Below, piece by piece: positions 17,800 through 26,423 of a stretch of 64,000 bases of DNA. Source of the stretch: Mixta sp031457955 (GTDB lineage: Bacteria; Pseudomonadota; Gammaproteobacteria; Enterobacterales; Enterobacteriaceae); contig NZ_JAVDXN010000004.1 in the NCBI RefSeq assembly GCF_031457955.1, forward strand, positions 124,001 to 188,000, written 5' to 3'. Below the pieces are notes generated by a model that did not search any database, was not told the DNA's origin, and saw nothing but the letters and a program-made list of their open reading frames with translations. How positions within the stretch are numbered: position 1 is the first letter of the stretch; the number at the start of each line of letters is the position of its first letter. The position numbers and the translations under genes are program-made.

Positions 17800-19443
17800 A
17801 TGAATCTTATGCATCTGGCACAAAGCGGTTTGAGTGCTGCCCAGGCATCATTAAATGTTGTAGGCAACAACATTAACAACCTTTATACGGTGGGCTATAG
17901 CCGCCAAAGTATTGTTCTGGGGGAAGCCGGTGGTAAAACAACGAGCTACGGTTTTTTTGGTTATGGTGTACAGGTAAATGATGTAAACCGCGCCTATGAC
18001 GCTTTTATTAATAATCAGTTGCGCAGTGCGCAGACTACCTATAGCGGTCTCGACAGCCGCTATGAACAGCTCAAGCAGATCGACGATATGCTGGGCGACA
18101 ACAGTAATAATGTTTCCTCTTCACTGAATAATATTTTTGGCGCGCTGGAAAAAATAAGCAGCGATCCAGTGAGCATGGCTGCCAGACAGGAAGCGATGTC
18201 GCAATTTAAATCGACCGCTTATCAGTTCCAAACCAGCGCCCGTACGCTTAGCGGACTGGAAAAGAGCACGAATACCCAAATTAAGCAGGCTGTAAATGAT
18301 ATTAACGCCTGTACCGCAGAGCTGGCTACGGTTAATGCGGCGCTCTATAAAACCCATGCACAGACCGGTGGCAAACCTGCAGACCTGCTTGATCAGCGCG
18401 ATCTTTTGTTGAATAAGTTAAGCAGCCTGGTGGGCATCAAAGTCGATGAGAACCAGCTCACGGGTGAAGTTAATGTGGCCCTTTCCAATGGCCTGCCGTT
18501 AGTAAGAAACGATCGTACCTGTCTGTTCGAAGCCAGGCCCTCTGCAGCCAATCCGGCGCAATTAGAAGTGGCCTATACCGATGCTTCCGGCAATGCCATC
18601 AAGCTGGATGAAGAGAAAATAAGCAGCGGGAAACTGGGGGGACTGTTTAAATTCCGTAATGAAGATCTGGCCAATGCGCGCGATCAATTAAATGAACTTG
18701 CGTTAAAGATGGCCCATCGTTTTAACGAAGCGAATAAAGCTGGTTTCGATATTGATGGTGCGGCTGGTGGAGATATTTTTACTATTGCCGATCCGGTAGC
18801 ATTAGTAAATCGTAATAACCGGGGAAATGCTACGCTCGATATTAGTTTTGATGACATTCCCGCAGTTAAACCACAGGATTATACCGTGGTTTACAAAGGC
18901 CCGGGGGCTAATGACTGGTTAATCAGTGATAGCAGTGGTAAACAGGTTACGCCAACTATCGGTGCACAGGGTGAGCTCACTTTTGATGGTATAACTATTC
19001 AGCCACAGGGAACGCCTGAAGTAGACGATAGTTTTGTTTTTAATCCTGCTGGCGGTGTAGCTGAAAATATTGCTGTAGCCATTAATCATGGCGATAAAAT
19101 AGCTGCATCCAGTTCAGATGATGTCGATGAAGAAAGTAATAACGAAAATATCAAAGATATGATCGCTATTAAAAATGAAACGTTGATTGGTAAGGCGACA
19201 TTAACCGAAGCCTATGCCAGCCTGGTCAGCTCTGTAGGTTCATCATTTAATTCGTTAAAAGGCGATAGAGCAATTGCAGGAAATGTTCAGAAACAGGCAG
19301 TTATACAATATCAGGATGTGGCTGGCGTTAATGAAGAAAAAGAAATCGTTTATATGCAGATGTATACTAAATATTACCAGGCTAATGCCCAAGTATTACA
19401 AACTGCGACCACTATTTTTGATGTAATTTTAAGCATTCGCTAA
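17800..19443 (+). CDS. flgK: FlgK, hook-filament junction protein 1
   Basis: A 547-residue export substrate (546-residue class in E. coli). The N-terminal MNLMHLAQSGLSAAQASLNVVGNNINNLYTVGYSRQ and the C-terminal AGVNEEKEIVYMQMYTKYYQANAQVLQTATTIFDVILSIR are the terminal helices of HAP1. The middle carries DLLDQRDLLLNKLSSLVGI. FlgN is its chaperone. The region is more A+T rich than the flgB operon. Confidence 0.96.
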   Translation: MNLMHLAQSGLSAAQASLNVVGNNINNLYTVGYSRQSIVLGEAGGKTTSYGFFGYGVQVNDVNRAYDAFINNQLRSAQTTYSGLDSRYEQLKQIDDMLGDNSNNVSSSLNNIFGALEKISSDPVSMAARQEAMSQFKSTAYQFQTSARTLSGLEKSTNTQIKQAVNDINACTAELATVNAALYKTHAQTGGKPADLLDQRDLLLNKLSSLVGIKVDENQLTGEVNVALSNGLPLVRNDRTCLFEARPSAANPAQLEVAYTDASGNAIKLDEEKISSGKLGGLFKFRNEDLANARDQLNELALKMAHRFNEANKAGFDIDGAAGGDIFTIADPVALVNRNNRGNATLDISFDDIPAVKPQDYTVVYKGPGANDWLISDSSGKQVTPTIGAQGELTFDGITIQPQGTPEVDDSFVFNPAGGVAENIAVAINHGDKIAASSSDDVDEESNNENIKDMIAIKNETLIGKATLTEAYASLVSSVGSSFNSLKGDRAIAGNVQKQAVIQYQDVAGVNEEKEIVYMQMYTKYYQANAQVLQTATTIFDVILSIR

Positions 19444-19493
19444 TCAATTCACTTTAAGCCAGCAGGGACAATAAACATAACGAAGGAAAAAAT

Positions 19494-20417
19494 ATGAACT
19501 ATAGCTCACTTTATAGGTTTCAAGCGCAGATTGACTATATGTCGGGCGGTAACACCAGGTATTTCGATATTTCTAACCGGCTGTCGAGTGGTCAAACATT
19601 ATTAACGCCTTCAGATGACCCTGCTGGCGCATCTCAGGCTATTATTTACCAAAATTCGTTGGCGAAAATAGAACAATATGAAACCGCTCGCCAATATGCA
19701 CAGGATACCCTGGGGCAACAAGATGAAGTCTTGAGTTCAATCAGCTCGCTGTTAACAAAAAATTTGTCAGAAAAAATTGTTGCTGGTGGTAACGGGACTT
19801 ATTCTGCAGAAGATCGGGCTGCGCTGGCGAAAGAACTGGAAGGCATTCGTAATAATCTTATGGATCTTGCCAACAGCCGCAACAGTAACGGTCGCTATAT
19901 TTTTGCAGGTTATAACACAGGTAGCCAGCCTTTCGCTAAAGATGGCACTTATCTGGGAGGTAAAACGCCGATTGTGCAATTGGTTGCAGATAGCACGGAA
20001 ATGCAGGTAAGTCATACCGGAAGTGACGTGTTTATGTCCGGCACACCGGACGATTTCTTTGCTGCACTTGATAGCGCAATTGATGCCCTAAAAGTTCCGA
20101 TAACGGATGATGCAGGGCGTATAGCGCTGCAGGAGACGTTGGATAAAGCGAATGTTTCCATTAAAAAGAACATCGATAATCTGGGGAGAGTACAGGCGAC
20201 GGTAGGGACAAATCTTCAGCAGTTGGAAATACTGGGTTCCAGTTCCGATAATAATAAAGTAAAAGTTATAAGTAGCCTACAGAAAACGTTAGGCTCTGAT
20301 CAGGATAGCTTGACCAACCTGATTACGCAGTCAAAAATGACTGAGTTTGCTCTGAGCGCCTCTTTAATGGTATTTCAGTCGATGCAGAAAATGTCAATTT
20401 TTAATATGCTTAAGTAA
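19494..20417 (+). CDS. flgL: FlgL, hook-filament junction protein 2
   Basis: A 307-residue HAP3 protein with flagellin-like termini: NRLSSGQTLLTPSDDPAGASQAIIYQNSLAKIEQYETAR (about 28-66) and the C-terminal KMTEFALSASLMVFQSMQKMSIFNMLK. It follows flgK by 50 bases with an AAGGA site and shares its transcript. A terminator-like hairpin follows. Confidence 0.95.
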   Translation: MNYSSLYRFQAQIDYMSGGNTRYFDISNRLSSGQTLLTPSDDPAGASQAIIYQNSLAKIEQYETARQYAQDTLGQQDEVLSSISSLLTKNLSEKIVAGGNGTYSAEDRAALAKELEGIRNNLMDLANSRNSNGRYIFAGYNTGSQPFAKDGTYLGGKTPIVQLVADSTEMQVSHTGSDVFMSGTPDDFFAALDSAIDALKVPITDDAGRIALQETLDKANVSIKKNIDNLGRVQATVGTNLQQLEILGSSSDNNKVKVISSLQKTLGSDQDSLTNLITQSKMTEFALSASLMVFQSMQKMSIFNMLK

Positions 20418-20432
20418 TTTCTTAATAAACTA

Positions 20433-20456
20433 AAAAATGGCATGGCTGCTGTTTTT
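20433..20456 (+). terminator. Hairpin terminator after flgL
   Basis: AAAAATGGCA (20433-20442) pairs with TGCTGTTTTT (20447-20456) through a TGGC loop with two G-T wobbles. The 3' arm supplies the T-run. Confidence 0.6.
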
Positions 20457-20494
20457 ATAAATGTCGACGCAGGCGGAATGATTAAGGAGAATCA

Positions 20495-22159
20495 ATGCTC
20501 AATAATTTAAAGATCACTACTGGGATTCATATTGCTATATTTAGTTTGGTTTTTCTGCTATTGAGCATTGTGGGTTTTGGTTATTACAGCGCATCGACAT
20601 CAAGCAAGCAGTTTTCACAATTTATGCAGGCCAGTGAGAGTTTTATTATTCTCGGTGATGCTACAGACGAAATGCATAATCTGTTAGGGAAAATCTATAC
20701 GGTATCTCTGTCAACCATTAAAGAGGGCAAGTCATCTTCACAGCAGCTGGGCGAAGCTCGTCAAACACTCACCCAGACGCAGGCAAAATTAAACCGTTTT
20801 TTTGCGTTGCCGCATGAAGCCAATGAAACAGAAATCGTTAATAAAATCAGACAGCATGCTGATACCCTAACCGGGCTGCTTTCATCCCAACTGGGAAATA
20901 CCTATCAGGCCGGTGGTAAAGCTGTACTTGATATCAATAAAATTACTGCGGCTCGCAACCTTTTTGAAAATGAAGTAAAAAAGTATCACTTAAACTTCAA
21001 TGCCTTGATTAATAAAATAGAGCTTGAAGCGGCCTATAACAATGAGCGTTTCAATGTATTGGCCATCGGCATCGGACTATTTGCGCTGGGACTGGTGATT
21101 TTTACGCACCTGTGGCTTAAACGCGAACTGTTCTATCGCCTGGATGCAACAGTAAAAACCTTCCAGATTATGTCGACAGGCAAGCTGGATGAAGAGATCC
21201 CAGCCGGTAAAATAAATGAAGTCGGCTTAATGTTTCTTGAGCTGGAGAAGCTACGTCAGTGGGTAACCATGACTGTGTCTTCTATTCGTAACGGCGTAAG
21301 CCGCATTAATGCCTCAGCGCGAGAAATTGTTAGCGGCAACAATGAACTCTCCTCCCGTACTGAAGAACAAGCCTCCGCTTTACAGCAGACCGCAGCCAGC
21401 ATGGAAGAGCTGAAAATTACCGTGCGACAAAATGCGGATAATGCGCATACGGCGCGCCAACTGGCTGAAAGTGCTAGCGGTAGTGCACGCAACGGCGGTG
21501 AGGTGATGGTCAGCCTTAATGAGATTATGCAGAGAATCATTGAAAGCTCGCGCCAGATTGGTGATATCAACAGCGTTATCGACAATATCGCCAATCAAAC
21601 TAACATCCTGGCGCTGAATGCCGCGGTAGAAGCGGCACGAGCTGGCGAGCAAGGACGGGGATTCGCCGTGGTGGCGGGCGAAGTGCGCAACCTGGCGAAA
21701 CGAAGCGCTGAAGCGGCAAAAGAGATTCGTTCACTGATCAATACCTGCGTGACTGATATGAATGCTGGTTCGCAAGAAGTTGAGCAGGCGGGAACGGCAA
21801 TGCAGCAAATTATTCAGTCGGTTTCTCAGGTAACGGACATCATGGCGGAGATTGCTTCTGCCTCTGATGAACAGAGCGCGGGCATTAATCAGATAGCTCA
21901 GGCGGTGAACGAGCTGGATTTGGTTACCCAACAGAATGCCACCATGGTTGAACAGGCAGCAGCGGCGGCTATCAGTATGGAAGAGCATGCCGGGCAGTTG
22001 GGAAATATGGTGGCGCATATCAAACTTAAAGATGAAACACATTATACGGTTCCAGAACATCAACCGCTCCTAAGCCCGGCGGCGTTACTACCTGAAAAAA
22101 CCCGCAAAAGTAGTGAGCTGGATCACACTAATCCGGTAGATGAGTGGGAAAGCTTTTAA
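20495..22159 (+). CDS. Methyl-accepting chemotaxis protein (chemoreceptor)
   Basis: A 554-residue receptor with TM1 at about 10-32, a periplasmic helical bundle of about 155 residues, TM2 at about 188-209, a HAMP region to about 262, and a signalling hairpin with NILALNAAVEAARAGEQGRG. It ends DEWESF, again an NWETF-like CheR/CheB tether (W-x-x-F). GGAG precedes the ATG. It sits between flgL and fliA rather than beside cheW, where E. coli keeps tar and tap. No clear sigma-28 site is seen in the 77-base gap, so it may depend on partial read-through from flgKL. The ligand is unknown. Confidence 0.92.
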   Translation: MLNNLKITTGIHIAIFSLVFLLLSIVGFGYYSASTSSKQFSQFMQASESFIILGDATDEMHNLLGKIYTVSLSTIKEGKSSSQQLGEARQTLTQTQAKLNRFFALPHEANETEIVNKIRQHADTLTGLLSSQLGNTYQAGGKAVLDINKITAARNLFENEVKKYHLNFNALINKIELEAAYNNERFNVLAIGIGLFALGLVIFTHLWLKRELFYRLDATVKTFQIMSTGKLDEEIPAGKINEVGLMFLELEKLRQWVTMTVSSIRNGVSRINASAREIVSGNNELSSRTEEQASALQQTAASMEELKITVRQNADNAHTARQLAESASGSARNGGEVMVSLNEIMQRIIESSRQIGDINSVIDNIANQTNILALNAAVEAARAGEQGRGFAVVAGEVRNLAKRSAEAAKEIRSLINTCVTDMNAGSQEVEQAGTAMQQIIQSVSQVTDIMAEIASASDEQSAGINQIAQAVNELDLVTQQNATMVEQAAAAAISMEEHAGQLGNMVAHIKLKDETHYTVPEHQPLLSPAALLPEKTRKSSELDHTNPVDEWESF

Positions 22160-22231
22160 TTTATTTTGCGTTAAACGGCGTGAGTCGTGCAATTGCCCAA
22201 TAAATGGCGCTAGCTCTGCTTTCATCGATGG

Positions 22232-22249
22232 AATTAGCGAAATTAGCGA
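22232..22249 (+). repeat. Tandem 9-bp repeat in the fliA upstream region
   Basis: AATTAGCGA occurs twice in direct succession (22232-22240, 22241-22249), about 80 bases before fliA. The gap 22160-22327 should contain the fliA promoter. A TATATA-like element lies at about 22264-22270, but no FlhDC box as clear as that at flgA/flgB is seen. Confidence 0.5.
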
Positions 22250-22327
22250 AGCCTTTTTGCGCTATATATAGCCTGAGCAATGAAAGACAATTAAACTATT
22301 GCTTATGACGGGATGGACAATGTCATT

Positions 22328-23050
22328 GTGAATGAATTATATGCCTCCGATGGTATGGTTGATAAAAATGCCTTATGGAAAAAGTATGCTTTCCTGGTGC
22401 GACATGAAGCGCTTAGGTTGCAGGTTCGTTTACCAACTTGCGTTGAGCTGGATGATTTGATTCAGGCGGGCGCGATTGCTCTTCTTAACGCCATCGATCA
22501 TTTTGATCCCAAAAAGGGTATTGTTTTTAGCACTTATATTACACAACGTATACGTTGGGCTTTAATTGATGAACTACGGGAGCGTGATTGGGTACCGCGT
22601 CGTATTCGCAGTAATGCCCGGGAAATTTCCGCGGTTATTCATCGCATTGAACAGGCAACGGGGAAGGCCGCTAAAGAAGCGGAGATTGCCGCTGAGATGA
22701 ATATTACCCTTAATGATTACAGGCAAATGCTGGTCGATACTAATACCAGCCAGATCTGTTCACTCGATGAATTGCAGGAAGAGCTGGCAGACAGGTTTGA
22801 ACAGCCTGATATACAACATGAAAAATTGAACCCGCTCAATAAGATAACTCAGCAAAAGTTACTTACGAAGATTGCGGATGAAATTAAGATGTTACCAGAA
22901 AGGGAGCAGGTATTATTGAACCTTTACTACCAGCAAGAGTTAAACATGAAAGAAATCGGTGAAATTTTGGGAATAACGGAAACGCGGGTAAGCCAACTGC
23001 ACAGCCAGGGAATTAAAAGAATACGCGCACGTTTAAAACTATTGGATTAA
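22328..23050 (+). CDS. fliA: FliA, flagellar sigma factor sigma-28
   Basis: A 240-residue sigma-70 family factor for class III flagellar genes. Region 2 has LVRHEALRLQVRLPTCVELDDLIQAG and TQRIRWALIDELRERDWVPRRIR. Region 3 includes NAREISAVIHRIEQATGK. Region 4 ends LPEREQVLLNLYYQQELNMKEIGEILGITETRVSQLHSQGIKRIRARL. The GTG at 22328 gives MNELYASDGMVDK, matching the enterobacterial start MNSLYTAEG. An ATG at 22313 is in frame, and neither has a good Shine-Dalgarno. No fliZ follows; the next gene is flhD after about 500 bases. Confidence 0.95.
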   Translation: MNELYASDGMVDKNALWKKYAFLVRHEALRLQVRLPTCVELDDLIQAGAIALLNAIDHFDPKKGIVFSTYITQRIRWALIDELRERDWVPRRIRSNAREISAVIHRIEQATGKAAKEAEIAAEMNITLNDYRQMLVDTNTSQICSLDELQEELADRFEQPDIQHEKLNPLNKITQQKLLTKIADEIKMLPEREQVLLNLYYQQELNMKEIGEILGITETRVSQLHSQGIKRIRARLKLLD

Positions 23051-23493
23051 TTGTTAAATTAAATAAGCAAATTAGAGAGTTTAATTCCGTTTTTTAAGCT
23101 AGCAGTAACATTTTTAAATTTTCATTATGAATGATTCTTTTAAATTAATTCGCTAATGCGAGATCATGATCACTTTATCGCATTGATTGTCATTAAAAGT
23201 ATCGGCATAAATAAATATAGGTTAAAAAGTCCTTGAAAAAGATTGGTTGATTAATGATAATCAGGTTCCAAATAGGAATTGTCTTGAAAATGCCAACATC
23301 AGGGAAATAGTCTGTCGGATGCCAGGTGCCAAGAAATAGCCTGCCGACTGCTAAGAAAGCAGCGAAATTTTCATGCTCATCTTTTGATTTAATTAGTAGT
23401 TACTTGCCTGATTTAGCCAGATGCGCAAACCATTTTTGTAATGGTATTTGCGCAACATAGTAAGTGGACATTCCATATTGTTTGGCCTCCATT
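23051..23493 (+). promoter_or_regulatory. Long A+T-rich flhDC upstream region
   Basis: This stretch between fliA and flhD holds no convincing gene. It is markedly A+T rich. It contains a GATCATGATC palindrome at about 23162-23171 and two imperfect direct repeats (23304-23322 and 23333-23351, GAAATAGYCTGYCGRMTGC). In relatives the flhDC promoter region is long and receives many regulators (CRP, H-NS, RcsB, LrhA). I infer the same here but cannot assign individual sites. Confidence 0.55.
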
Positions 23494-23520
23494 CTTGCCA
23501 ATATTTAAAATATTGGCAAG
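23494..23520. promoter_or_regulatory. Perfect 12-bp inverted repeat before flhD
   Basis: CTTGCCAATATT, a TAA centre and AATATTGGCAAG form a perfect 27-base palindrome. It lies 9 bases before an in-frame ATG at 23530 and 33 bases before the likely flhD start at 23554. It could be an operator, or an mRNA hairpin whose 3' arm holds the AAGG ribosome binding site of the upstream ATG. It has no T-run, so it is not an intrinsic terminator. Confidence 0.75.
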
Positions 23521-23553
23521 GTTATTAACATGAAACCAATGTGGAATATAAAT

Positions 23554-23901
23554 ATGCACAACTCCGATACTAACGATCAGCTTCAATCCATACATGATCT
23601 GAACCTTACTTATCTGGTTTTGGCGCAAAGGCTTATCCGTGAAGATAAGTTTGCCGCGGGGTTTCGTCTGGGGTTAGACGGTACCATCCTTGATACCCTC
23701 AGCGAACTGACTCTGCCACAACTTATCAAGATGGCGTCAACCAGCCAACTGATATGCCGTTTGCGCGTGGATGATAAAGAAATCATTGATTGCCTGACAA
23801 AGGCATCACGTATTGACGCCCTACAACAAATACATACTGGCATTATTCTATCAACGGAGTTGCTCAACTCACTTTCCGAGCAAAACCATTCTACTTGCTG
23901 A
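23554..23901 (+). CDS. flhD: FlhD, flagellar master regulator subunit
   Basis: A 115-residue subunit of the FlhD4C2 activator of class II flagellar promoters. IHDLNLTYLVLAQRLIREDKFAAGFRLGLD and LPQLIKMASTSQLICRLRVDD are conserved, and VDALQQIHTGI-type residues appear as IDALQQIHTGIILSTELLNSL. The ATG at 23554 gives MHNSDTND, matching E. coli MHTSE. An in-frame ATG at 23530 would add eight residues. flhC follows after 14 bases. The upstream palindrome probably affects its expression. Confidence 0.94.
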   Translation: MHNSDTNDQLQSIHDLNLTYLVLAQRLIREDKFAAGFRLGLDGTILDTLSELTLPQLIKMASTSQLICRLRVDDKEIIDCLTKASRIDALQQIHTGIILSTELLNSLSEQNHSTC

Positions 23902-23915
23902 CGGAGCTAGCAATC

Positions 23916-24452
23916 ATGAGTGAAAAAAGTATCCTGGACGAAATCAAAGAAGTTCAGATGGCAATGGAGCTAATTACTTTTGGTGCCAGAATGCAGGTGC
24001 TGGAGAGTGAAATCAGCCTAAGCCGCAGGCGACTGCTAAGGCTTTACAAGGAACTGCGCGGATGCCCTCCACCAAAAGGCATGCTGCCTTTCTCAGCGGA
24101 ATGGTTCATGTCATGGGAGCAGAATATCCACTCATCGATGTTTTATAATATCTATCTGTTTATTAAAAAAATTGAAAATTGCCGCCCTATTGAGGCGTTA
24201 ATCAAAGCCTACCGTTTATATCTGGAGCAATGTCCGGTTAAACCAACGGAAAAACCGGTACTGGGTTTAACCCGCGCATGGACATTATTACGTTTTATTG
24301 AGTGCGGCATGATTGGACGTACGGAATGCATTGCCTGCCACGGCAGCTTTGTCATTACCCATGAACATGCGAAAGATCCCTTTACTTGTAGTTTGTGCAG
24401 TCCGCCTTCACGCGCGGCGAAAAAATGTGAGAGTTATGATATTGCTGGTTGA
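23916..24452 (+). CDS. flhC: FlhC, flagellar master regulator subunit
   Basis: The 178-residue DNA-binding partner of FlhD. It starts MSEKSILDEIKEVQMAMELITFGARMQVLESE and has KELRGCPPPKGMLPFSAEWFMSWEQN. The zinc-binding Cys set appears as CIACHG and CSLC near residues 137-160. The C-terminal tail is shorter than E. coli FlhC (192). The ATG at 23916 has ACGGAG upstream; the frame is open to 23895, but homology supports 23916. Confidence 0.95.
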   Translation: MSEKSILDEIKEVQMAMELITFGARMQVLESEISLSRRRLLRLYKELRGCPPPKGMLPFSAEWFMSWEQNIHSSMFYNIYLFIKKIENCRPIEALIKAYRLYLEQCPVKPTEKPVLGLTRAWTLLRFIECGMIGRTECIACHGSFVITHEHAKDPFTCSLCSPPSRAAKKCESYDIAG

Positions 24453-24510
24453 CCAGCGTATTGCACTATAACGTTGATGGTAAGAACTGGGATCGTTAAT
24501 AACGTATCTA

Positions 24511-24537
24511 TAAATTCGGGTACGTTAACGCCTGAGA
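24511..24537 (+). promoter_or_regulatory. Possible sigma-28 promoter of motAB-cheAW
   Basis: TAAATTCG, 11 bases and GCCTGAGA lie 58 bases before motA in the 142-base flhC-motA gap. The -35 box matches but the -10 box is poor. Position agrees with the sigma-28 mocha promoter of E. coli. Confidence 0.35.
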
Positions 24538-24594
24538 CGTTATTCACTATTAATAAATATAAAGAAACAGGCGTGTTTATAAAAAGGAGACAAC

Positions 24595-25482
24595 ATGCTG
24601 GTTATTCTTGGTTATATCGTTGTATTTGCCACTGTTTTTGGTGGCTTTGTTTTATCGGGTGGTAATCTTGTTGCACTTTATCAACCTACTGAACTGCTAA
24701 TTATCGGCGGAGCAGGCGTAGGCGCCTTTATTGTGGGGAATAACGGCAAAGCCATTTCTGCCACTATGAAAGCCTTTCCCCTGTTGTTTAAAGGTTCACA
24801 GTATAACAAAACTATCTATATGGAATTAATGGCGCTAATGTTCTTGTTGCTGTCAAAAGCAAGACAAAGCGGAATGATGGCGCTGGAAAATGATATCGAA
24901 GATCCGCAAAACAGTCAGCTTTTCGCTAACTATCCGCGCCTTATCGCCGACAAATTGCTCATGAATTTTTTAGTGGATTATTTGCGTTTGATGATTAGCG
25001 GCAATATGAGTCCGCATGAAGTTGAAGCTTTAATGGATGAGGAAATTGAAACCTGCGAGCATGAGCTCGAGGTTCCGGCTGGCAGCCTGAACTCAGTGGG
25101 TGATGCATTTCCCGCTTTCGGTATTGTTGCGGCCGTTATGGGGGTAGTTAATGCATTGGCTGCAGCCGACAGGCCCGCAGCTGAGCTGGGCGAACTGATC
25201 GCGCACGCTATGGTAGGAACCTTTTTAGGGATTTTGCTGGCTTACGGCTTTATTCTGCCATTGGCTACGCTTTTGCGTCAAAAAAGCAGCGAAAAAATCA
25301 AGATGATGCAATGCATCAAAGTCACATTACTTTCCAGCATGAGCGGCTATGCGCCACAGATAGCGATCGAATTTGGCCGTAAAATTCTTTATTCAACTGA
25401 ACGTCCTACCTTTATTGAACTTGAAGAGCATGTGCGACAGGTTAAATCGAATTCAAATAGTAATTCGGAAGGCGCACCATGA
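24595..25482 (+). CDS. motA: MotA, flagellar stator protein
   Basis: A 295-residue inner-membrane stator subunit (same length as E. coli) that conducts protons with MotB. It has four hydrophobic segments. The cytoplasmic loop carries KARQSGMMALENDIEDPQNS, holding the Arg90/Glu98 pair that contacts FliG. The Pro-containing SVGDAFPAFGIVAAVMGVV segment corresponds to the Pro173 region. AAGGAG precedes the ATG. The stop overlaps the motB start. Confidence 0.96.
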   Translation: MLVILGYIVVFATVFGGFVLSGGNLVALYQPTELLIIGGAGVGAFIVGNNGKAISATMKAFPLLFKGSQYNKTIYMELMALMFLLLSKARQSGMMALENDIEDPQNSQLFANYPRLIADKLLMNFLVDYLRLMISGNMSPHEVEALMDEEIETCEHELEVPAGSLNSVGDAFPAFGIVAAVMGVVNALAAADRPAAELGELIAHAMVGTFLGILLAYGFILPLATLLRQKSSEKIKMMQCIKVTLLSSMSGYAPQIAIEFGRKILYSTERPTFIELEEHVRQVKSNSNSNSEGAP

Positions 25483-26402
25483 GTAAAAATAAGCATCCCG
25501 TTATTATTGTCCGTAAACGGAAAAAACATGGTCATGGCCATCACGGCGGCTCATGGAAAATTGCCTACGCCGACTTTATGACAGCGATGATGGCGTTTTT
25601 TCTCGTTATGTGGCTGATTACCAGCACCACTCCGCAGCAGCGGCAGAGTATTGCAGAATATTTTCAAGTGCCTTTAAAGGTAGCGTTGTCACAGGGGAAT
25701 CAGTCCAGCCTGAGTGAAAGCGTTATCCCGGGCGGCGGCAGCGATATAGTTCAGAAAGAAGGTGAGGTTAACCGTTCTACGCCGCGTGATAACGCAGATA
25801 TCAAGCGGCTAAAAAGAGCGCGCGATCGGCTGACTAACATGATTCAAACCGACCCCCGGCTTAACAACTTTCAATCAAACCTGCGTATGCAACTTACTGA
25901 GAATGGGTTGCTGATTCAAATTATTGATAGCCAGGATCGGCCGATGTTTAAGCTGGGCAGCAAAGAGCTGGAAGGTTATCTGAAGGGTATTTTTGAAGCG
26001 CTGGTGCCGGTAATTAACCAGCTGCCTAATCGTATTAGTCTGACAGGGCATACTGATTCTATTCCCTATGTTCATGGCGATACGGGTTACAGTAACTGGG
26101 AACTGTCTGCCGATCGCGCTAATGCTTCGCGTCGTGCATTGATTGCCGCCGGGCTGGGATCGAATAAATTTTTGCGGGTGATAGGCACAGCGGATTCAAT
26201 GGTGCTGGACAACGAAGCGCCTGATAGCCCCATTAATCGCCGTATTAGTATTCTGGTATTAAGCCAAAATAAAGAAAAATCACTGATAAGTGACGATAGT
26301 TTAATCGAGAATATTACTGGCCATGGAAATATCGAACAGATAAAAAATGAGCTGAAAATAACACCACAAACCAATGAAGGTGTCGCCGCGCTTGAGAATT
26401 AA
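25479..26402 (+). CDS. motB: MotB, flagellar stator protein
   Basis: A 307-residue stator subunit. A basic N-terminus (VRKRKKHGHGHHGG) precedes one TM helix with the proton-binding Asp32 (IAYADFMTAMMAFFLVMWL). The C-terminal OmpA-like domain (about 150-270) binds peptidoglycan, with ISLTGHTDS and NWELSADRANASRRAL. The start overlaps motA by four bases. Confidence 0.96.
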   Translation: MSKNKHPVIIVRKRKKHGHGHHGGSWKIAYADFMTAMMAFFLVMWLITSTTPQQRQSIAEYFQVPLKVALSQGNQSSLSESVIPGGGSDIVQKEGEVNRSTPRDNADIKRLKRARDRLTNMIQTDPRLNNFQSNLRMQLTENGLLIQIIDSQDRPMFKLGSKELEGYLKGIFEALVPVINQLPNRISLTGHTDSIPYVHGDTGYSNWELSADRANASRRALIAAGLGSNKFLRVIGTADSMVLDNEAPDSPINRRISILVLSQNKEKSLISDDSLIENITGHGNIEQIKNELKITPQTNEGVAALEN

Positions 26403-26423
26403 AACAGGATAGGGTTAATCAAT

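Noticed and set aside
22160..22312. fliA upstream region as a strong FlhDC site
   Set aside because: AATGGCGC and AAATTAGCGA resemble parts of the box, but no segment fits the full pattern.
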